The translations under genes were made by a program, and so were the position numbers. From positions 1 to 7,300 of the forward strand of contig SCPW01000330.1 of NCBI GenBank assembly GCA_004298605.1: a DNA stretch of 7,300 nt. Direction: 5' to 3'. Under the pieces are notes generated by a model that did no database searches, had not been told where the DNA came from, and worked only from the letters and a program-made list of their open reading frames with translations. Positions 1-6,200 of this stretch are shown here, one piece after another (the stretch's first letter is position 1; every line of letters starts with the position of its first letter). The stretch is from Gallionella sp. (GTDB taxonomy: Bacteria; Pseudomonadota; Gammaproteobacteria; Burkholderiales; Gallionellaceae).

Positions 1-2
1 CA

Positions 3-206
3 CACGCGAATCGTCTCAAAATGCAGTTGGCGGCACTCGATACCGCTCAAACTATCGAGGACATGGACATTCCCGGCTTCCGGCTTCACCCGCTAAAGGG
101 AAGTGAGCGTGGGCGTTGGTCAATATGGGTAAATGGCAATTGGCGCGTCACGTTCGAGTTTGAAAACGGCAACGCATTTGTTTTAGATTACGAGGATTAT
201 CACTAA
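3..206 (+). CDS. higB: HigB-type toxin (RelE/ParE superfamily mRNA interferase), 5'-truncated by the window edge
   Basis: HigB toxins are small ribosome-dependent endoribonucleases that cut translated mRNA and are neutralised by the HigA encoded next to them. The frame is open from the first bases (reading HANRLK) through the first internal ATG at 21, so the gene begins upstream and about 25-30 N-terminal residues are missing compared with the usual length of about 92. Visible family features are the IPGFRLHPLKGS block, GRWSIWVNGNWRVTFEF in the centre of the beta sheet, and the C-terminal DYEDYH. Charged, Tyr and His residues in these places form the RelE-fold active site in characterised HigB proteins. 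The stop codon overlaps the start of higA by one base (TAATG). Toxin-before-antitoxin order is typical of higBA. Confidence 0.9.
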   Translation, partial: HANRLKMQLAALDTAQTIEDMDIPGFRLHPLKGSERGRWSIWVNGNWRVTFEFENGNAFVLDYEDYH

Positions 207-499
207 TGGCCATGCACAATCCACCGCACCCCGGAGCATTTATTCAAGAGGTTTATCTTGCGCCGAACGAAATCAGTTGCAGGGAGCTCGCCCTCAAGCT
301 GGGCGTTGCCGCCTCGACCCTTAACCGCGTTTTGAACGAAACCAGTGGCGTGAGTCCTGAAATGGCTCTCCGGCTTTCAAAAGCATTGGGGCGATCACCC
401 GAAAGCTGGTTGACGATGCAGGATAATTACGATTTATGGCAAGCCAAGCAGACTGTAAACTTGAAGAAAATCCGCAAGATTGAATTCAAATATGCCTAA
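206..499 (+). CDS. higA: HigA-type antitoxin, XRE-family HTH regulator
   Basis: This 97-residue protein is the antitoxin partner of HigB. It should bind and neutralise the toxin and repress the shared promoter, which lies left of the window. The N-terminal NPPHPGAFIQEVYL block is characteristic of HigA. A helix-turn-helix covers about residues 25-44 (CRELALKLGVAASTLNRVLN), followed by SPEMALRLSKALGRSPESWL, which is the rest of the XRE fold. The start ATG overlaps the higB stop by one base, implying translational coupling; a weak GAGG lies 10-11 bases upstream. The TAA stop lies inside the first box of the attC site, so the last codon and the stop come from recombination-site DNA. The C-terminal tail (LKKIRKIEFKYA) looks less conserved. 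Toxin-antitoxin pairs are common integron cassettes and are thought to stabilise arrays. Confidence 0.93.
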   Translation: MAMHNPPHPGAFIQEVYLAPNEISCRELALKLGVAASTLNRVLNETSGVSPEMALRLSKALGRSPESWLTMQDNYDLWQAKQTVNLKKIRKIEFKYA

Positions 500-557
500 C
501 CTCTCGGTCGAGAGGGACGCCGCAAAAGCGCGGCGCCCCTCAATTTGAACGTTAGGC
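494..557 (+). other. attC recombination site of cassette 1 (64 bp)
   Basis: The outer boxes are GCCTAAC (494-500) and GTTAGGC (551-557), which are perfect reverse complements and match the R''/R' consensus RYYYAAC and GTTRRRY. The inner arms GAGGGACGCCGC (512-523) and GCGGCGCCCCTC (530-541) pair with one mismatch around the tip AAAAGC (524-529). Integron integrase cuts the folded bottom strand between G551 and T552. The length is within the known attC range. The R'' box contains the higA stop codon. Confidence 0.9.
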
Positions 558-1375
558 AGCACCAATGGAATATGAGTTGAATCATCTGAACCAACCGGTT
601 GGCCCAATCGTCCGCGATTGGAAAACACCGCCTCACCCGATGCGCGAGACCATGGATGGGCGTTTTTGCCGTCTTGAACCACTTGACCCAATGCGTCATG
701 CCGAAAGCCTTTACGCCGCCAATGCCTTGGATGTTGGGGGAAGGACCTGGACCTATCTTCCGTATGGACCATTCGAAACCTTGGCCAACTACCGCACTTG
801 GATCGAACAATATTGTTGCGGAAGCGACCCGCTGTTTTATGCAATTGTTGATCTTGCAAAAGGTGAGGCGGTGGGCGTCGCAAGCTATTTGCGAATCAAT
901 CCGAGCATCGGCTCAATTGAAGTGGGCCACATCAATTATTCACCGCTGCTTCAGCGGACTCCCGCTGCCACCGAAGCCATGTATCTAATGATGGCGCGAG
1001 CCTTCGATCTCGGTTATCGGCGCTATGAGTGGAAATGCAATGCGCTAAACGCCCCATCTCGCGCTGCCGCGCAGCGTCTCGGTTTGTCTTTTGAGGGCGT
1101 TTTTCGACAGGCGACCATCGTCAAGGGGCGCAACAGAGATACGGCGTGGTATGCGGCAATTGAGCACGAATGGCCTGCTATCAAAGGAGCGTTCTTACAG
1201 TGGCTTAGTCCCTCTAACTTCGACGAACGAGGTAAGCAGCGGTCACGACTTTCCGTTCTGACTGCGCCAATCCTTAAGCAGCGTGGTTAATGCATATACT
1301 TTTTTATGAAACAGTGTTGCCTAACCCTACGCTCAAGCGGGACTGCGCAAAAGCGCGCAGCCCCTTAGCTCCACG
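552..1375 (+). mobile_element. Complete integron gene cassette (GNAT acetyltransferase)
   Basis: The segment runs from the cut point in the first attC (before T552) to the cut point in the second attC (after G1375), so it is one excisable cassette of 824 bp. It holds a single gene with 13 bases of leader, a 28-base gap after the stop, and its own attC. No internal promoter is evident, so expression probably depends on read-through from upstream cassettes or the integron promoter. Confidence 0.78.
565..1290 (+). CDS. GNAT-family N-acetyltransferase (RimJ/RimL-like, Acetyltransf_3 type)
   Basis: This 241-residue protein should transfer an acetyl group from acetyl-CoA to an amine; the substrate cannot be told from sequence. 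The family pattern is clear: GRFCRLEPLDPMRHAESLY at the first beta strand (about residues 32-50), WTYLPYGPF (62-70), DPLFYAIVD (88-96), and IEVGHINYSPLLQRTPAATEA (118-138) with the acetyl-CoA pyrophosphate loop. The block KCNALNAPSRAAAQRLGLSFEG (157-178) is GNAT motif B, and FRQATIVKGRNRDTAWYA closes the fold. The loop reads QRTPAAT, with Pro where many GNATs have the first Gly of Q/RxxGxG/A. The start ATG lies 7 bases after the attC box. The only ribosome-binding candidate is the AGG inside that box (554-556). This protein type is often labelled RimJ/RimL-like, but ribosomal-protein acetylation should not be assumed. Confidence 0.9.
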   Translation: MEYELNHLNQPVGPIVRDWKTPPHPMRETMDGRFCRLEPLDPMRHAESLYAANALDVGGRTWTYLPYGPFETLANYRTWIEQYCCGSDPLFYAIVDLAKGEAVGVASYLRINPSIGSIEVGHINYSPLLQRTPAATEAMYLMMARAFDLGYRRYEWKCNALNAPSRAAAQRLGLSFEGVFRQATIVKGRNRDTAWYAAIEHEWPAIKGAFLQWLSPSNFDERGKQRSRLSVLTAPILKQRG

Positions 1376-1381
1376 TTAGGG
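1319..1381 (+). other. attC recombination site of cassette 2 (63 bp)
   Basis: The outer boxes are GCCTAAC (1319-1325) and GTTAGGG (1375-1381). The inner arms AAGCGGGACTGCGC (1335-1348) and GCGCAGCCCCTT (1355-1366) pair apart from two unpaired bases (C1338 and A1342), matching the extrahelical bases that give attC its strand polarity. The tip is again AAAAGC (1349-1354). The final G of GTTAGGG departs from the consensus Y. Bases after the cut (from 1376) belong to the next cassette, so this may reflect that cassette's own end. The architecture is close to that of the attC at 494-557. Confidence 0.9.
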
Positions 1382-1620
1382 GTTGTATTTGTCGCGCGCG
1401 GTGTGGTGGTTGATCGTGCGCTGGTGTCGCGGTAGTCTGTGAGTGCGGTGCTCCGCATCTGCGGTTTTGGTGCGGCGGCAATCCGGGCGTGAGGCGCTCC
1501 GTTGATTCTGCATATCCGTTTGCACCACGTCAGTTTCTTTTTTGCAGCGCCGTGTTTCCGCAGTTTTTCCGGGGTGCGCGGCGTGGTGCAAGCCGGGGTT
1601 GTAACCAGGTGTGGTGGTTG
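1379..1620 (+). repeat. Imperfect direct repeat pair in the cassette 3 leader
   Basis: GGGGTTGTA followed by GGTGTGGTGGTTG occurs at 1379-1387 plus 1400-1412, and again at 1595-1603 plus 1608-1620. The gap between the two parts is 12 bases in the first copy and 4 in the second. The first copy begins at the cassette boundary, so the second could mark a degraded internal duplication. Low sequence complexity makes chance more likely than usual. Confidence 0.4.
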
Positions 1621-1700
1621 CTCAACTTGTTTTTTTGTGCGGCGGTTTTCTGGGTGCAGTGGGCGGTTGAGCGGTCGCCTGTCGCTGCTGTCGTTGCCGG
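1382..1700. other. G+T-rich leader of cassette 3, no confident gene
   Basis: This stretch of about 320 bases has no well-supported coding region. The top strand is strongly biased towards G and T: bases 1381-1440 hold 47 G or T out of 60. Several frames stay open because stop codons are few, not because of recognisable protein. The frame of the downstream gene is open from about 1489 and encodes a hydrophobic run near 1615-1665 (WWLLNLFFCAAVFWVQW). That could be a signal peptide or membrane anchor, or could be chance in T-rich DNA. An imperfect module occurs twice (near 1379-1412 and 1595-1620). Confidence 0.5.
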
Positions 1701-1860
1701 ACAGAATGCGCACGCGCCATACGATTCCACGAAAATGCTTGCGTATTGCAAAGCTCAAAAGTGCTTTAGCGAGGCTCTCCGGCGCGCAGCCGATTTCCAG
1801 AAGGCCAAAGAATTTGATAAGGCCATTTCGGAATTCGAGGCAGCGTACACGCATCATTTA
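1489..1860 (+). pseudogene. 5' part of an IS-interrupted cassette gene (hypothetical, TPR-like segment)
   Basis: I do not recognise the family. The frame stays open from a GTG at 1489 to the IS edge; the true start is uncertain. Candidates are GTG 1489, GTG 1609 and ATG 1735, and none has a clear ribosome-binding site. The confident protein-like part begins near 1690: AGQNAHAPYDSTKMLAYCKA, then CFSEALRRAADFQKAKEFDKAISEFEAAYTHH. The second segment has the A-x-x-F-x-K-A and AI-x-x-F-E-x-A spacing of a tetratricopeptide-like helix pair. The hydrophobic run before AGQNAHA could be a signal peptide, suggesting export, but this is inference. As the DNA stands, the frame runs 4 codons into the IS terminal repeat and stops. 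Joining to 2984 restores the frame. Confidence 0.6.
1858..1860. repeat. Left target-site copy (TTA, containing TA) of the IS630-family element
   Basis: TTA at 1858-1860 abuts the left terminal repeat, and an identical TTA at 2981-2983 abuts the right one. IS630-family elements duplicate TA. The extra T may be coincidence or the last base of the element. Removing the IS and one copy rejoins the interrupted gene in frame. Confidence 0.75.
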
Positions 1861-1891
1861 TTCCATTTCTAAATTACAAGTGATTTAATAA
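1861..1891 (+). repeat. Left terminal inverted repeat of the IS
   Basis: TTCCATTTCTAAATTACAAG begins the left end. Compared with the reverse complement of the right end, 25 of 31 bases match and the outermost 12 are identical. The transposase stop codon (TAG, 1869-1871 on the minus strand) lies within it. Confidence 0.88.
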
Positions 1892-2513
1892 TCCACGGCC
1901 AAGCGACGATTGATCGAACGCGGGCGATGTCGCTTTCCATTTCGCGCAGAGCGGACTCGAGGTGAATCTCAAGCGCATCAAGGCTATCGAAGACAAGGTT
2001 GTGGAATGATTTCTCTCGCAACTCATCCCATAGATGTTCGACCGGATTGAGTTCGGGAGAATAGGGCGGCAGCTTGAGCAGGCGCAGGTTTGAGGGCGGC
2101 ACCAACTCGTGGCTCTGATGCCAGCCAGCGCCGTCCAGTACCATGACAATGCGGTCATCAGGATGCCGAGCCGCGACCTCATCGAGAAACAGTTGCATAC
2201 AATTGCCATTGACGTGCGGCAGAATAAGGCTGTCCAGTCCGCCATCAGCAACGGACACGGCTGCGTAGGCATAGGTATACTCTTGCGTGACCATCGCGCC
2301 GACCATGGGGCGAACGGGCTTGGGACACCAGCAGCGGCGCGTGTCGGAGATACGCCCGAAACGCGCTTCGTCTTGGAACATCAGCCGGATCGGCCCTTTG
2401 CCCGGCCAGTCCCGGTCGATTTCCGCGAGGACGCTTTGGAGTTTTTTTTCCACTCTTCCTGAGCCGGGACATCCGCCTTGGGATGGCGCTTGTCGGGGGC
2501 CAACTTGCGCCAT
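1869..2513 (-). CDS. Transposase OrfB frame (catalytic part)
   Basis: This open frame holds the catalytic core. Counted from its first possible start codon, the residues are Asp48, Asp127 and Glu159. No convincing ribosome-binding site or family-like start exists in it: residues before about 22 are the out-of-frame shadow of OrfA. It is therefore best read as the second half of the frameshifted transposase rather than an independent gene. Confidence 0.7.
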   Translation of the reverse strand: MAQVGPRQAPSQGGCPGSGRVEKKLQSVLAEIDRDWPGKGPIRLMFQDEARFGRISDTRRCWCPKPVRPMVGAMVTQEYTYAYAAVSVADGGLDSLILPHVNGNCMQLFLDEVAARHPDDRIVMVLDGAGWHQSHELVPPSNLRLLKLPPYSPELNPVEHLWDELREKSFHNLVFDSLDALEIHLESALREMESDIARVRSIVAWPWIIKSLVI

Positions 2514-2920
2514 CCATGGCGGTGCAGCAGGTTGTAGGCCGAGGCCAAGGCGGTTTTGCGCCCCAACCTGGCATCCAGCGCCTGCTTGATTTCTCCCACT
2601 ACCAGTATGCCGCCTGCCGATGCCTTTTCAAAAAAAGGCGCCAAGAATTCCGCTTCCTCTTCCACGCTCATATTCTGCCGTGGCCGATGCTCGCGCGCCG
2701 CTTCTGGATTTGCCACTTCGCCACGCGCAAAGCGGGTGCGCAATTTGCACGCCCAGCTCACCGATACGCCCAATATGTCGGCAGTTTGCTCGAGCGACAG
2801 GCCATAGGACAAGGGTAGTATCACCGCTTGCGCTTGCCGCAACTGCTCAACGGTCTTTGCCTGGATTAGCTGGGCTTTCGCCTGCTCCAGCGTTTCATGT
2901 CCTCTCGCCGTCATACCCAT
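1869..2920 (-). CDS. IS630-family transposase OrfAB, full length by -1 frameshift
   Basis: This is a DDE transposase that cuts and rejoins DNA at the terminal repeats and inserts at TA. The two frames overlap, and slipping back one base at the A8 run gives one protein of about 350 residues, the usual IS630 length. The N-terminal part (OrfA frame) has a helix-turn-helix around residues 37-65 (LSYGLSLEQTADILGVSV) and a second DNA-binding region around 84-150. The C-terminal part (OrfB frame) holds the RNase-H-like core: LMFQDEARFGR (first Asp), VMVLDGAGWHQSH (second Asp) and SPELNPVEHLWDEL (Glu, 31 residues after the second Asp). The start ATG at 2920 is preceded at 8 bases by GAGGAG. No stop or deletion breaks the core. 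Confidence 0.88.
2381..2920 (-). CDS. Transposase OrfA (zero-frame product, DNA-binding part)
   Basis: Without frameshifting, translation from 2920 continues past the A8 run for 21 codons of low-complexity tail (SKASSRKSTGTGRAKGRSG at the end) and gives a 179-residue product. It contains the two helix-turn-helix regions but no catalytic residues. In other elements such a short product can bind the ends and act as a regulator; here that is inference. The residues before the slip (ADVPAQEEWKK) join smoothly to the OrfB frame (KLQSVLAEIDRDWPG). Confidence 0.75.
   Translation of the reverse strand: MGMTARGHETLEQAKAQLIQAKTVEQLRQAQAVILPLSYGLSLEQTADILGVSVSWACKLRTRFARGEVANPEAAREHRPRQNMSVEEEAEFLAPFFEKASAGGILVVGEIKQALDARLGRKTALASAYNLLHRHGWRKLAPDKRHPKADVPAQEEWKKNSKASSRKSTGTGRAKGRSG
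2442..2460 (-). promoter_or_regulatory. Probable -1 programmed frameshift site in the transposase gene
   Basis: On the minus strand AGGAAGAG (2460-2453) is followed after a few bases by eight A residues (2449-2442) and then CTCC. In the OrfA frame the run reads TGG AAA AAA AAC. A -1 slip gives AAA CTC, which is the OrfB frame. A Shine-Dalgarno-like AGGA just upstream of a slippery A run is the classic bacterial -1 stimulator, as known for dnaX and several IS elements. Confidence 0.75.
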
Positions 2921-2928
2921 AATGCACG

Positions 2929-2934
2929 CTCCTC
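2929..2934 (-). promoter_or_regulatory. Ribosome-binding site of the transposase
   Basis: GAGGAG on the minus strand lies 8 bases before the ATG at 2920. This supports that start over the second ATG two codons later. Confidence 0.7.
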
Positions 2935-2949
2935 GGAATTAAGGTACGC

Positions 2950-2980
2950 TTATTATGGCACTACTAAATTAGAAATGGAA
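2950..2980 (-). repeat. Right terminal inverted repeat of the IS
   Basis: Read inwards on the minus strand it begins TTCCATTTCTAATTTAGTAG. It is the mate of 1861-1891, with the first 12 bases identical. A CATAAT hexamer further in could serve as a -10 for the transposase, but no good -35 is seen. Confidence 0.88.
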
Positions 2981-2983
2981 TTA
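2981..2983. repeat. Right target-site copy (TTA) of the IS630-family element
   Basis: This is the second copy of the TTA found at 1858-1860. It forms the Leu codon that joins to GAT GTG GTA in the interrupted gene. Confidence 0.75.
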
Positions 2984-3232
2984 GATGTGGTAAGGAATGC
3001 GGATTATGACCTTGGGGCACGAAACGGACTCAAGTCAACCGCCTTTGCCTATCATCCCACGTCGGCGCTAGCGGACGGATATTCAATGGTGCTCGCGAAA
3101 GCGGGTCGCAATCGTGAGTTGGTCGCCTTCGCAGAGCGCTATTTCCGAGACTATGCAGCGCCTTACAACAAAGCCGAGGACAGCAGTTTCATGATCAGCG
3201 TCTCCTCGAAAGGTGGACTACGCCGATTTTAA
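2984..3232 (+). pseudogene. 3' part of the IS-interrupted cassette gene
   Basis: This part encodes DVVRNADYDLGARNGLKSTA followed by FAYHPTSALADGYSMVLAKA and GRNRELVAFAERYFRDYAAP, ending SVSSKGGLRRF and TAA at 3230-3232. Joined to the 5' part after its last Leu codon it continues the same frame, giving about 206 residues from GTG 1489 or about 124 from ATG 1735. The alternating small and aromatic residues suggest more helical TPR-like repeats, but no family is recognised. The end may not be original, because no attC follows and the hrpA stop is 31 bases away. An internal ATG allows a short product, but no ribosome-binding site supports one. Confidence 0.55.
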
Positions 3233-3263
3233 CTTTTTTGGTTCCGGCTCGTCCGGCTTAGGA

Positions 3264-6200
3264 TTAACCTTTGAGTGTGGCCAGCATCTTCTCCAGCCTC
3301 TTCACCGACACGATCACCGGCGTTTTCAGTTCCTGCGCGAACAGCGACACGCGCAGTTCCTGCAACAGCCAGGCGAATTCGTCCACGCGCGGATCGGGCT
3401 TGCCCTGCTGTGCCTGGCGCAGTTTCTGCCATGCCTGCAATAAGGGCTGCATCTGCGCCATGCATTGCGCGTCGCGCGCGGGGTTGCTGCGCAGCTTTTC
3501 GATGCGCAGGCCGATTGCTTTGAGATAGCGCGGTACGTGCTGCAAACGCTCGTAGGGAGTGTCGGCGATGAAGCGTTTGTGCAGCAGCCATTCCAGTTGG
3601 GTGCGCACATCCTGGTTGGTTTGGGCGTGCGCTTTGAGTTGCGGCAGGCTTTTCTGCAACGCCTGATATTCGCCGAGAATGTTGCCGGCCAACCGCGCAA
3701 GTTCTTGCGCAATCAGCAGCAGGCGGTTTTTGGCTTCCTTGCCGCGTGCGGTGAATTCCGCTTCGTTGCCCGGCAATGGCTCGCTGAGGCAGCAGCGCTC
3801 GAAGGTCATCGCCAATATCTGCTGCTGTAATTCCTGCTGCGTGCCGAACGGCATGAACAACATGCCGAGCCGTTGCGCGTCGGGCAGGTTTTTTTCCAGA
3901 TACTTTACCTGCTCTTTCAGCAACAGCATGAACAGGCGGCGCAGCCCGCCGCGATGCGCGGTTTGCGCGGCGTCGCGGGTGTCTGAGGCGCGCAGCACGA
4001 CGGCATCGCCGTCGTCTACCAGCGCGTTGTATAGCGTGACGGTTTGTCCGGCGCGTTTTACTTCGCGCGTTTCCGCGAATGCGCCGAAGCTCCATGAGGT
4101 GTAGCGTTGTGCTGCGGCGGTTTCGCCTTGTTCTTCTGTTGCTGCTGCGGCGCTTGCGGTTGGTGCGGCGCGCGGCGCCAGCTCGCCGTGCAATTGGGCG
4201 AAATTGCGCGACATGCCGAGCTGTCGGCCATGCTCGTCTACCACGCGGAAATTCATCAGCAAATGCGCGGGCAACTGTTCCAGGCGGAACGCATCCAGCG
4301 GAGTGTCGAGCTGTTTCCGCTCGCGGATGTAGCGCGCCAGCGCCTGCAACAGTGGCGTGTGGGAAGGCGGCACAGCGCGGCAGAATTCGGCGGCAAATTC
4401 CGGCACCGGCACCAGATGGCGGCGCAGTTTTTGCGGCAGCGTCTTGATTAACTGTGTCACTTTTTCCGCCAGTATGCCCGGCGCCAGCCATTCGCAACGC
4501 GCCGCATCCACCTGGTTGATCAGCGCCAGCGGCACGGCCAGCGTGATGCCGTCGTCGTTTTTGCCCGGCGAGAAGTTGTAGCTCAGCGCGAAGCTGATGT
4601 TGTCGATTTTCAACTGCGGCGGGAACTGGTCTGTGGTGATGCCTGCCGCTTCATGGCGCATCAGGTCGTCTTTTTTCAGGTAGAGCAACCTGGGCTGGTC
4701 GCGCTCCGCTTCCTTGCGCCACGTCTCGAAGGTTGCGCCGTTGTGGATATGTTTGGGCACAAGGTTATCGTAAAACGCGAAGATCAATTCTTCGTCCACC
4801 AGCACATCGGGGCGGCGCGCTTTGTGCTCCAGCGCTTCGATGTCGGCGATCAATTTCTGGTTGTGCGCGAAGAACGGCGCGCGCGTGTCGAACTCGCCGC
4901 CAGCCAGCGCCTGGCGGATGAATACCTCGCGCGATTCCGGCACGTTCATCGGCCCGTAATGCACGCGTTTTTTTGGGTTGAGCAGCAAACCGTGCAGCGT
5001 GGTGCGCTCGTAAGCCACCACTTGCGCGGCCTTCTTTTCCCAGTGCGGATCGTAATAATGCCGCTTGATCAGATGTGCGCCGACTTCTTCCAGCCATTCC
5101 GGCTCGATGCGCGCCACGCAACGCGCGTACAGGCGGTGCGTCTCGATCAGTTCGCCCGCCATCACCCACTTGCCGCCTTTTTTCGCCAGCACCGAGTTCG
5201 GCGCGATAAAAAACTTGATGCCGCGCGCGCCCAGATATTCGTTACCTTCCACACCCTTCATGCCGATGTTGCCGAGCAGGCCGCACAGCAGCGCTTTGTG
5301 GATATGCTCGTAAGTGGCAGGAATTAAAGAATTGTCTTTCTCGTTCGCCCCCTCTCCCGCCTGCGGGAGAGGGTTGGGGAGAGGGGTTTCTTTCCGACGG
5401 GGGGAGGCAAACATGCCCATCTCGGCCACCTGCGCGTGCAATTGCTGGTGCAGTTCGCGCCACTCGCGCAGGCGCAGCGGCGACAGGAAATTGCTGCGGC
5501 AGGCTTCGGCCAGCAGCCGGTTGGATTGCTTGTGCGCTACCGCCTGTTCGAACCATGCCCACACTTTCAGATAGGCGAGAAAATCCGAGCGCTCATCGGC
5601 GAAACGTTTGTGCGCCGCGTCGGCCGCTTCCTGCCGGTCCAGCGGGCGCTCGCGCGGATCCTGCACCGATAGCGCGCTGGCGATAATCAGGATTTCGGTC
5701 AGGCAGTGATACTGCCTTCCGGCCAGCAACAGGCGCGCAATTTTTGGATCGAGCGGCAGCCTGGCGAGTTCGTGGCCGAGCGGCGTGAGTTTACGCAACC
5801 CCTCACCTCCAGCCCCTCTCCCGCCTGCGGGAGAGGGGAGATCACTTATCGCGCCGAGTTCGGCCAGCAACTGGTAGCCATCCGCGATCATGCGCGGCGT
5901 GGGCGGCTCGATGAACGGGAATTCGGAGACTTCTCCCAGCTCCAGCGCGCTCATGCGCAGGATCACGGTGGCCAGCGACACGCGGAAAATTTCCGGGTCG
6001 GTGAATTCGGCGCGCCCCAGAAAATCCGCCTCGTCGTACAGGCGTATGCACACGCCGCTCATCACCCGCCCGCAGCGACCGGCGCGCTGGTTGGCGGCGG
6101 CGCGCGAGATTTTTTCGATGTGCAGTTGCTCGACTTTTTGCCGGATGCTGTAGCGGTTCATCCGCGCCAGCCCGCAGTCGATCACATAGCCGATGTTCGG

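Larger units (their letters stand above)
1861..2980 (-). mobile_element. IS630-family insertion sequence, about 1120 bp
   Basis: The element is bounded by terminal inverted repeats that begin identically (TTCCATTTCTAA at each end, read inwards) and match at 25 of 31 bases. It is flanked by TTA on both sides. It carries one transposase gene on the minus strand in two overlapping frames, which almost fills the element. The length, TA-containing target and D-D-E transposase with a C-terminal NPVEHLWDEL block all fit the IS630 / Tc1-mariner group. Everything needed for transposition looks intact, so it may be active or recently inserted. It is inserted in the opposite orientation to the cassette gene it breaks. 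Confidence 0.92.
1..3232 (+). mobile_element. Distal tail of an integron cassette array (three cassettes)
   Basis: Two attC sites, both oriented with the R'' box first, separate small single-function units that are all read rightwards. This is the layout of an integron array. Cassette 1 ends at base 551, cassette 2 spans 552-1375, and cassette 3 starts at 1376 and has no recognisable attC at its far end. Integrases insert new cassettes at the intI-proximal end, so the integrase and attI should lie to the left and these should be the oldest cassettes. No integrase is visible in the window. The similarity of the two attC sites suggests a chromosomal, sedentary integron, but two sites are too few to be sure. 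Confidence 0.75.

Noticed and set aside
1333..1857. 174-codon open frame on the minus strand across attC2 and the cassette 3 leader
   Set aside because: It starts next to the IS, runs through the attC site, and its composition (Arg, Thr, Pro runs) reflects the G+T bias of the opposite strand.
3233..3263. Terminator between the broken cassette gene and hrpA
   Set aside because: There is a T-run and a short CCGG...CCGG pairing, but the order of stem and T-run does not give a convincing intrinsic terminator on either strand.
3229..4497. Long open frame on the minus strand, overlapping hrpA in another frame
   Set aside because: It is Arg/Ala-rich with no recognisable domain and lies wholly within the well-conserved hrpA C-terminal coding region; high GC content keeps alternate frames open.
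4653..5327. 224-codon open frame on the plus strand, antisense to hrpA
   Set aside because: It is a shadow of the conserved HrpA region around the DPHWEKK block; no ribosome-binding site or family signature.
5350..5373. Strong hairpin as a transcription terminator or CRISPR-like repeat
   Set aside because: There is no T-run after the stem on either strand, it lies in the middle of hrpA, and the two copies are inverted and 460 bases apart without regular spacing.
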